Part shown: positions 43,117-49,231 of the stretch, piece by piece
How positions within the stretch are numbered: position 1 is the first letter of the stretch
How the letters are laid out: every line of letters starts with the position of its first letter
Origin: Bacilli bacterium
GTDB taxonomy: Bacteria > Bacillota > Bacilli > Alicyclobacillales > SLC66
Assembly (NCBI GenBank): GCA_013044175.1
Contig: JABEUY010000019.1
Coordinates: 1 to 49,231, forward strand
Length of the DNA: 49,231 nucleotides
Reading direction: 5' to 3'
Translations under genes and position numbers: made by a program
The notes under the pieces: model-generated
The model's database searches: none
The model's input: only the letters and a program-made list of their open reading frames with translations
Told to the model about the DNA's origin: nothing

Positions 43117-44802
43117 GTGGCTGATCTCCGAGTTGAACATCTGACGTATGCCTATCCGGGTAATGGTAAACCTGTACTATCCAATATCCAATTCACGATT
43201 CATCAAGGTGAAACCGTATTATTTACAGGTGCTTCAGGATGTGGAAAGACAACGCTTGCGTTGGCCTTGGCAGGTATGATCCCAAAAAGGATAATGGGAC
43301 ATCTTCGAGGCTCGATTTTCTATGGCGATCTTTGCATCACAAAAGAGCGACCTTATCGAATCGCGAGACAGATCAGTATTGTTTTTCAAAACACACAGCA
43401 TTCCCTTTTTCACTATGATGTAGAAACTGAGATCGCATTTGGTCCAGAGAATCTAGGTTTGAAAAAAGAGCAGATCGCTGCTCGCGTACAAGAAGCATTG
43501 ATCGCGATGGATATCGAATCACTGCGCAAAAGATCGGTTAGTTCATTATCTCCGGGTGAAAAACAAAAAGTGGCGCTTGCTTCAGCGCTTGCGATGCATT
43601 GTGATGTGTTGATTTTGGACGAACCATCGTGCGATTTGGATACTGTAAGCTTCGAAAAAACGATGAAGGGTATCCGTAAAATGCAACAGGAACGACAGAT
43701 GACAGTACTCATCTTCGAACATAAGCTCGATCAAGTGATTGAATTTGTCGATCGCGTACTTTTGATGGATAAAGGGCATATCGTGTTAGATGAATCTGTT
43801 CGTAACGCTTTTCATAACGAGACGCTTTTTACGGCACGAGGCGTTCTTGTTCCTGACATGGTGAAATTATCAAGAAGACTACCAGCGGTTTTTGGCCAAA
43901 GCATAGCTCTTTCTGTCCAGGAAGCTTTTGATGCATTGAATGATTCATCTTGGCATCGAAAAATCCAAAAGTTGCACACACAAACCATTCAAGATTATCG
44001 CCAAGAGGTTGATTCTGGGTATCCTGTCTGCTGTACAAACCAATCGATAGATACTTTTCGTCATTTGCATGCTGCGTTTTCAGAACATTCTTTTGACCTT
44101 GTTGCCGGTGATAGATTGGCGATCATTGGTAGTAATGGCGTGGGTAAATCCAAGCTTGCCTCCATGCTCGCTGGTCTCGATGATCGAGCCTGTGAAAGCA
44201 AGGGAAATGCATGGATATCCCAAAGCAAAATCGGTTATCTGCCGCAAGATATCGATAGTCTTTTTTTACAAAATACAGTACGCGATGAACTCATGTGGTC
44301 ATTGAAGCAAAGTCAAACAAGGGAAGGATCAGAGCAAGAGGCGATTGATCACATGCTTTCGCTCATCGATCTTGCGCAACAAGTTCGCATATCGCCGCAT
44401 TCGCTGAGTTTTGGCCAGCGAAAACGGTTGGCGCTCGGTTTAGTCATGATGCCAAATCCAGATGTTCTGATCTTTGATGAACCACTTACAGGTCTGGATT
44501 TCGGTCATGTTGCTTCATTTTTTCGCTTTTTACATGACCTTCATCGATCACGTGCATCAACGATGTTGATGATCAGTCACGATATGAAAGCAGTAGCTAC
44601 CTATGCGAAAACGGTCGCTGTGTTGCATGAGGGACATGTTCTCGTGCAGGGTGATCCGAATTTTGTCTTTAGTAAATCACGGGAATTACAGCTTGCTAGG
44701 CTTATACCCCCTCCGATTGCACGACTTTACAACATGCTTACGGGTGATACGCATGTGAAAACCGTGGTCACCTTTGAAGCTTTACTCTCGCTTTTCGTAT
44801 GA
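43117..44802 (+). CDS. ECF transporter ATPase, two fused ABC domains
   Basis: A 561-residue energising subunit with two nucleotide-binding domains in one chain (YkoD-like). NBD1: Walker A GASGCGKTT (about 39-47), Q-loop VFQNTQHSLF, signature SLSPGEKQKVALA, Walker B VLILDEPSCDLD, switch His in FEHK. NBD2: GSNGVGKSK (about 343-351), LPQD, SLSFGQRKRLALG, VLIFDEPLTGLD and ISHDMK. NBD2 has Lys after GKS, where Thr or Ser is usual. NBD2 starts after a degenerate linker around residue 245-320. GTG start behind GGGAGGA. The T subunit follows after 15 nt. No substrate-binding S component is adjacent, so the vitamin or metal transported is unknown. Confidence 0.92.
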   Translation: MADLRVEHLTYAYPGNGKPVLSNIQFTIHQGETVLFTGASGCGKTTLALALAGMIPKRIMGHLRGSIFYGDLCITKERPYRIARQISIVFQNTQHSLFHYDVETEIAFGPENLGLKKEQIAARVQEALIAMDIESLRKRSVSSLSPGEKQKVALASALAMHCDVLILDEPSCDLDTVSFEKTMKGIRKMQQERQMTVLIFEHKLDQVIEFVDRVLLMDKGHIVLDESVRNAFHNETLFTARGVLVPDMVKLSRRLPAVFGQSIALSVQEAFDALNDSSWHRKIQKLHTQTIQDYRQEVDSGYPVCCTNQSIDTFRHLHAAFSEHSFDLVAGDRLAIIGSNGVGKSKLASMLAGLDDRACESKGNAWISQSKIGYLPQDIDSLFLQNTVRDELMWSLKQSQTREGSEQEAIDHMLSLIDLAQQVRISPHSLSFGQRKRLALGLVMMPNPDVLIFDEPLTGLDFGHVASFFRFLHDLHRSRASTMLMISHDMKAVATYAKTVAVLHEGHVLVQGDPNFVFSKSRELQLARLIPPPIARLYNMLTGDTHVKTVVTFEALLSLFV

Positions 44803-44817
44803 ACGAGGAGGAGCACT

Positions 44818-45708
44818 ATGTTGTATTTCTTTTTAAGTTTTACGGTGATGTTCATTTTCTTGTTTAGCCTTGTTTTTGCCTATTTTTCAAGACAGATCGG
44901 TTTTGATGCTTGGCAAAAATTAATTCGTTATGAGGAGATTTGCTCGCCATTGCATCGATTAGATCCGCGAATCAAATTGCTCTTTCCTTTGATCGTCACC
45001 GTAAGTGTTATATTTGAAAAAGGTGTCTTTGCGTTGTTGATGGTACTGTTTCAATCGATTATCTGGTCATATCTAAAGAAAGATCAGCGCAGGACGTTGG
45101 CACTAGGATGGTTTTTTCTCACGCAAATCCTTGTTATGACATGGATTGGTACCATCATTCAGTATGGGATTGATCACGTTTTTTTTGCTTCATCCTATTC
45201 AATTTTTCATGCTATTTTGCTGGGCTTTATCTTAAGTTTTAAAATCAGTGCGATCACATCATCCGTCTTGTTATTATGGCTGACCACGACGCCAGCTGAA
45301 ATCATCTGGTCGCTTACGCGATTTCGTATCCCATCGATTTTTGGCCTCGCGATCATGATCGTTTTGCGTTTTTTGCCGCAACTCATCGAAAAAATCGCCG
45401 TGTTACCTACAGTATTAAAGATGCGGGGTATGACCGATGTCTTTCCGACTTGGCAAGGATGGCGATCCTATCCTAAGATGCTTCGAGCATGGTTTTGGTG
45501 GATTCCCGTATTGTTTGTGACATTGACAACACGTTCCGTACAAGCGACTGTACAATTGGCGATGATCGCAGATGCGCATGCTTACGGATCGCGCAAAACG
45601 AGCGAACGAATCTATGATCATGCCGTGACAGCTACAGATCGTTTGGTGTTTTTCATGATGGCCGTCATTCTTATCGGGGTGTTTGCTACCGTTTTTTTGA
45701 TCGGGTAA
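44818..45708 (+). CDS. ECF transporter T component (EcfT/CbiQ family)
   Basis: A 296-residue transmembrane subunit linking the ATPases to an S component. SPLHRLDPRIKLLFPL is the standard EcfT start motif. The coupling helices carry LKMRGMTD and MIADAHAYGSRKT, which occupy the places of the two A-R-G motifs. The second differs from the usual AMEARGY form. An extra hydrophobic helix (residues about 2-24) precedes the standard start, which is unusual. ATG behind GAGGAGG, 15 nt after the ATPase gene. Converges on pcrA with only 13 nt between the stops. Confidence 0.9.
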   Translation: MLYFFLSFTVMFIFLFSLVFAYFSRQIGFDAWQKLIRYEEICSPLHRLDPRIKLLFPLIVTVSVIFEKGVFALLMVLFQSIIWSYLKKDQRRTLALGWFFLTQILVMTWIGTIIQYGIDHVFFASSYSIFHAILLGFILSFKISAITSSVLLLWLTTTPAEIIWSLTRFRIPSIFGLAIMIVLRFLPQLIEKIAVLPTVLKMRGMTDVFPTWQGWRSYPKMLRAWFWWIPVLFVTLTTRSVQATVQLAMIADAHAYGSRKTSERIYDHAVTATDRLVFFMMAVILIGVFATVFLIG

Positions 45709-45721
45709 CTCGTAAATGCGC

Positions 45722-47830
45722 TTAGTTTTCCAAGATTTTTAAGCGCGTTAATTTTGGGCGAATTGATTTCGTGCCATGTCGCGATGTGAACGTGATCGCA
45801 AGTTCGACATCTTCAATCGTCCCCTCAACGGCGGTAATGACGCCAACGCCATATAAAGGATGACGCACTTTTGTCCCTTCTGACCATGACGTGACCGCTT
45901 GATGGTCTGCGAGGCTTCGAACGGTTAAATGATCAGGAATTTCCGCCAAAAATCGCGATGGATCATTCATGCGAACTTGTCCAAAAGCAGATCGCTCTGT
46001 GCAGTAACTGATGAAAAGTTGCTTTTTGGCTCGTGTGATAGCGACATAGCAAAGATTGCGTTCCTCTTCAATGCCTTCTATCGAGTCAAGGGAGCGTGCG
46101 TGCGGAAACAATGTTTCCTCGGCACCGATGACGAAGACTACCGGAAACTCTAAACCTTTGGCAGCGTGCATCGTCATTAAGGTTACGGCGTTTTCCGTTT
46201 TGCCATATTCTTTGTCGATGTCGGATAACAGGGAGGTTTCTGCTAAGAAATCAGCGAGTGTTCCTCTTCTCCTTCGATCAAAAGCGCGCGTTACGGTCAG
46301 TAATTCATCGATATTTTCTAACCGTGCCTGATCTTCCTCCTTAGAACTTGAAGCGTACATTTCACGATACTGCGTTTTATAAAGCATTTGTTGGACATAC
46401 TCAGTGACCGTTAGGCCCTCTTCGATTTCTTTGAGATACATGATCATCTGGTAAAATTGTTTGACGACCTCGCCAACTTTACCAGATAAAGCGAGTGATT
46501 CGTCATCCGTTTTGCCCATCGCTTCTAATAATGTGAGATCGCGATCATGCGCATAATCGAGAAGTTTGCGAAGGGTACCATCGCCAATACCGCGTTTAGG
46601 CGTATTGATGATACGCAATAAGGATATCTCATCACTCGGATTGGCGATAACTTTCAGATAAGCCATGACATCTTTGATTTCTTTTCGATCATAAAAAGTC
46701 ATGCCGCCAAGAATGCGATAAGGAATGGCTGCTTGCATAAAATTTTCTTCGATCGCCCGCGATAAGGCATTGGCGCGGTATAAGACGGTGCAATCCTCAA
46801 AGCGTCCGCCACGAGCCGCATGTTCTTGGATTTTTGCGATGATAAATACAGCCTCATCATCTTGATCGATCGCACCGTAGATGACGATCGGTTCGCCTTC
46901 ATCAGCCTGTGTCCACAGTTTCTTTTCTTTTCGTTCTTGATTATGAACGATCACAGCATTGGCTGCGTTTAGGATCGTTTGTGTAGATCGATAATTTTGC
47001 TCGAGTTTGATCAGTAAAGCATGCGAAAAGTCAGTTTCAAAGTTCAGTAAATTGCTGATGTCAGCACCACGCCAGCGATAAATCGCTTGATCAGAATCAC
47101 CGACGGCACAGAGATTTTGATGTTGATCGGCAAATAGACGCAAGAGACGATATTGTGCCTGATTGGTGTCTTGGTATTCATCAACATGGATATAGCGGAA
47201 TTTTTGTTGATAAAAAGCGCGAGTTTCCTCGTGTGTTTCGAGTAAAGCGACCGTTTGACCGATTAGATCGTCAAAATCCATAACCTGCATCGCCTTGAGT
47301 TTATGTTGATACAAGAAAAAGACTTCTTTCGCGAGTAACTCTAGCTGTGATTTGCTCCCTTTCGGTAATGTGATTGGGGTGTAAAGGGCATTTTTCCACG
47401 AAGAAATCTTCCAGGTAACAGAGGAAGGATCAAACTTCTTTAAATCATAGTTTAAATCCACCATACATTGCTTAATCATTTCCAGTTGATCAGAGGCGTC
47501 GAGAATTGAAAACTGGCTTTCATAGCCGATTTTGTGAGCTTCGCGTCGCAAGATTTTGACACACATCGCATGAAAAGTTGAAATCCAGATGTCTTCAGCG
47601 ATATCGCCGATCAGTTTGTGTACGCGTTCTCTCATTTCTTTTGCGGCCTTATTCGTAAAGGTGATTGCGAGGATCTCCCAAGGTTGCGCGCATTTCTTTT
47701 CAAGAAGATAGGCGATGCGACGAGTCATCACACTTGTTTTGCCCGATCCAGCTCCTGCAATGATTAAGACAGGCCCTTCGGTTGTTTTTACGGCAAGAGC
47801 TTGTTCCGGGTTAAGGCCATCGGTGATCAT
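45722..47830 (-). CDS. pcrA: ATP-dependent DNA helicase, PcrA/UvrD type
   Basis: A 702-residue superfamily 1A 3'-5' helicase for repair and replication conflicts. Motifs: Q-motif GLNPEQALAV, motif I IIAGAGSGKT, Ia ITFTNKAAKEM, II VDEYQDTN, III GDSDQAIYRWRGA, IV EQNYRS, V TMHAAKGLEF and VI RNLCYVAITRAKK. The C-terminal part (about 645-700, HPLYGVGVITAVEG) is the Tudor-like domain that contacts RNA polymerase in PcrA. The length is slightly below typical PcrA (about 720-740). No ligA or pcrB neighbour, so it could be a paralogue of the main PcrA. ATG behind AAAGGAG. Confidence 0.92.
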   Translation of the reverse strand: MITDGLNPEQALAVKTTEGPVLIIAGAGSGKTSVMTRRIAYLLEKKCAQPWEILAITFTNKAAKEMRERVHKLIGDIAEDIWISTFHAMCVKILRREAHKIGYESQFSILDASDQLEMIKQCMVDLNYDLKKFDPSSVTWKISSWKNALYTPITLPKGSKSQLELLAKEVFFLYQHKLKAMQVMDFDDLIGQTVALLETHEETRAFYQQKFRYIHVDEYQDTNQAQYRLLRLFADQHQNLCAVGDSDQAIYRWRGADISNLLNFETDFSHALLIKLEQNYRSTQTILNAANAVIVHNQERKEKKLWTQADEGEPIVIYGAIDQDDEAVFIIAKIQEHAARGGRFEDCTVLYRANALSRAIEENFMQAAIPYRILGGMTFYDRKEIKDVMAYLKVIANPSDEISLLRIINTPKRGIGDGTLRKLLDYAHDRDLTLLEAMGKTDDESLALSGKVGEVVKQFYQMIMYLKEIEEGLTVTEYVQQMLYKTQYREMYASSSKEEDQARLENIDELLTVTRAFDRRRRGTLADFLAETSLLSDIDKEYGKTENAVTLMTMHAAKGLEFPVVFVIGAEETLFPHARSLDSIEGIEEERNLCYVAITRAKKQLFISYCTERSAFGQVRMNDPSRFLAEIPDHLTVRSLADHQAVTSWSEGTKVRHPLYGVGVITAVEGTIEDVELAITFTSRHGTKSIRPKLTRLKILEN

Positions 47831-48019
47831 GAGAAATCGACTCCTTTTTGAACCTCTAGAACTTTATCGTCTAATGGGAAGTTCGTCAAGAACATGACCC
47901 TACATAAAATTAGTACAAGACATTTCGTTAAAAAAGAGGTAAACTACCGTTGGTCAAACTCTTACCGACTTAAAAATAATCACTAAAAAGGGTATAAATG
48001 ATAAAGAGGTGGACGCATT

Positions 48020-48877
48020 TTGGTCGAAAATATGGTTGACTCAAGCACATTTGCGCGTTCTTTTATGGCTGGAACGATTCATATGTCTTTCGCAAAAGCT
48101 TATGATCAACTCGGATTACCTTCTTTGTCGAACGATGTTTTTATTAGAGGCTTGTTACCGCATCTCGAAGACTATCCCGAGGCTAAACTATGGGATCATG
48201 CCTATTTGAACAAATTGTGGATGGGTGTTTTAAAAGGTGAAGTCATCGCTTTTGATGTCTGGGAAGAAGCGCTCGTTTTTTACGTACGCGGTGGTTATCA
48301 AAGACAAGGCATTGTGCTTCGTTTAATCTACATCGATAACGTTTGGAAAATCGATACGGTGGTATCGATTTACGAACGTCAATTATTTAAGGCTACGTGG
48401 TTTCGGAATACGTCGACGATCGCTGCTGTCGTGGTCGCAGCCTTTGTCGGATTTCTTTTGCATGGGCAAAACGCTTCAAGTGATACAGTTGCTAGTAGTG
48501 CCGTGTTGATGACGAAAGCAGTACCAGCCGTCGTGGCGACCACGAAGCCAACAACATCGGGTGCTGTAAGTAAGAAAGTGGCGACTCAACCCACGACGAA
48601 ACCGGTGAATACCAATCAAGCGATCGGCAAAAAAGTTGTGGTCGCAAAAAGTAAGGCCAAACAGCAGTTTGTGTATGATCTGCCGTTAGGAGGATCGCTC
48701 TACAATCTTGCTGCTTTTCTGAAGGGTCATCATTTGATTACAGGTGCAGAGAATTTTGATATGTTGATGAAAAGTACGGGCGCTGATCAAAATGCCCAAC
48801 CAGGTAAGTACATCTTCACCACAGGTATGTCGCAGGCGCAAATGATTCAAGTCATTAAGCATGGTCCTAAAGGCTAA
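48020..48877 (+). CDS. Single-pass membrane protein with MltG-type LysM-like C-terminal domain
   Basis: A 285-residue protein of unknown function. The N-terminal 130 residues are soluble and cytoplasmic by topology, followed by one membrane segment (about 133-150, TIAAVVVAAFVGFLL). A Thr/Lys/Ala-rich low-complexity linker (about 155-210) leads to an extracytoplasmic domain (about 215-285). That domain reads LPLGGSLYNLAAFLKGHHLI and then QPGKYIFTTGMSQAQMIQVI, resembling the LysM-like N-terminal module of the YceG/MltG murein transglycosylases. The catalytic MltG domain itself is absent. TTG 48020 behind GAGGTGG. Probably binds peptidoglycan or a cell-wall enzyme (inferred). Confidence 0.7.
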   Translation: MVENMVDSSTFARSFMAGTIHMSFAKAYDQLGLPSLSNDVFIRGLLPHLEDYPEAKLWDHAYLNKLWMGVLKGEVIAFDVWEEALVFYVRGGYQRQGIVLRLIYIDNVWKIDTVVSIYERQLFKATWFRNTSTIAAVVVAAFVGFLLHGQNASSDTVASSAVLMTKAVPAVVATTKPTTSGAVSKKVATQPTTKPVNTNQAIGKKVVVAKSKAKQQFVYDLPLGGSLYNLAAFLKGHHLITGAENFDMLMKSTGADQNAQPGKYIFTTGMSQAQMIQVIKHGPKG

Positions 48878-48950
48878 CGACGACGAGGGTATTGTCCTGT
48901 GTAATAAGCATAGAATGTAGATGGACATTGAACTAGGAGTGTAGCCGATC

Positions 48951-49231
48951 TTGAAGGAACCACGCAGAACATTTGCGATTATTTCTCATCCTGACGCGGG
49001 AAAAACGACGCTTACCGAAAAGCTTTTGTTGTTTGGTGGTGCCATTCGCGAAGCTGGTGCTGTCAAAGGCAAAAAAGCGCGTCGTCACGCGACTTCGGAC
49101 TGGATGGAAATCGAGAAACAAAGAGGTATTTCGGTAACGTCCACCGTCTTGCAGTTTTCCTATGGTGGTAAAAGAGTTAACATTTTAGATACCCCAGGTC
49201 ACGAAGATTTCTCGGAAGATACGTATCGCAC
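48951..49231 (+). CDS. prfC: Peptide chain release factor 3 (5' part, cut by window edge)
   Basis: The first 93 codons of the GTPase that recycles release factors RF1/RF2. The start is TTG 48951, with AGGAG at 48935-48939 11 nt before it. The G1 loop is [13 protein letters not shown], followed by the RF3-typical [20 protein letters not shown] (switch I) and G3 [14 protein letters not shown]. The H-S[14 protein letters not shown] pattern separates RF3 from EF-G. The reading frame is open to the end of the window. Confidence 0.95.
   Translation, partial: MKEPRRTFAIISHPDAGKTTLTEKLLLFGGAIREAGAVKGKKARRHATSDWMEIEKQRGISVTSTVLQFSYGGKRVNILDTPGHEDFSEDTYR

Overview
The window reads as a chromosomal segment of a Gram-positive, spore-former-type Firmicute of moderate GC (Bacillales; inferred, possibly Alicyclobacillaceae-like). 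The evidence is strong AGGAGG-type ribosome binding sites, frequent TTG/GTG starts, TTGACA/TATAAT-type promoters, a cre-like box, a GlpP antitermination system, the yrrN-yrrO (trhP1-trhP2) pair with its Bacillus lengths (309 and 422 codons), luxS, and a pcrA-type helicase. Nearly all genes are chromosomal housekeeping or accessory metabolism. There is no prophage, insertion sequence, CRISPR array or rRNA. The only RNA gene seen is tmRNA.

Layout. 1-2.6 kb: tmRNA, then a TetR repressor with a perfect palindromic operator and a PHS-like MFS transporter. 2.7-6.7 kb: a chemoreceptor and a GAF-PAS-GGDEF diguanylate cyclase. 6.7-9.0 kb (minus): trhP2 and trhP1. 9.0-11.5 kb: a VC0807-like membrane protein whose promoter carries a second copy of the TetR operator, then a membrane HAMP/HD-GYP phosphodiesterase. 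11.5-14.8 kb (minus): an orphan GspG-like prepilin and a secreted type I pullulanase. 14.8-15.9 kb: a decayed gene remnant and a hicAB toxin-antitoxin pair. 15.9-20.4 kb: glpK, glpD, a DUF1641 gene and glpP, with terminator-bearing leaders in front of glpK and glpD. 20.5-21.7 kb: a GT39-like membrane glycosyltransferase split by a -1 frameshift at A_AAA_AAG. 21.8-26.9 kb: a second chemoreceptor and a DeoR-galT-galK operon. 26.9-31.0 kb: a HemD-like protein, a Bcr/CflA efflux pump, an aldo/keto reductase and an epimerase-like SDR.

31.0-35.0 kb: a pseudouridine catabolic pair (psuG and an HTH-fused psuK, minus). Divergent from it is a GrdB-family protein interrupted by an in-frame UGA with a SECIS-like hairpin, very probably a selenoprotein. 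A soluble HD-GYP protein follows. 35.0-40.1 kb: an EamA transporter, an aldo/keto reductase, a secreted protein with a PEFP-type C-terminal sorting-like tail, mtnN-luxS (SAH recycling and AI-2) and a Cof-type HAD phosphatase. 40.1-42.9 kb: a His-rich PepSY protein, a glutathione peroxidase, a b561-molybdopterin oxidoreductase fusion with an internal twin-arginine motif, and an MscL with a zinc-ribbon tail. 43.1-45.7 kb: an ECF transporter energising module (fused ATPases plus T component) with no S component. 45.7-49.2 kb: a PcrA/UvrD helicase, an MltG-LysM-like membrane protein and the start of prfC (RF3).

How the genes work together. One c-di-GMP synthase and two HD-GYP hydrolases share the window with two chemoreceptors, suggesting a motile/sessile switch. 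Carbon use is represented by pullulan, galactose, glycerol and pseudouridine. The least conventional items are the UGA-containing GrdB-like protein, the two-site TetR regulon, the split glycosyltransferase, and the Tat-motif polytopic molybdoprotein.
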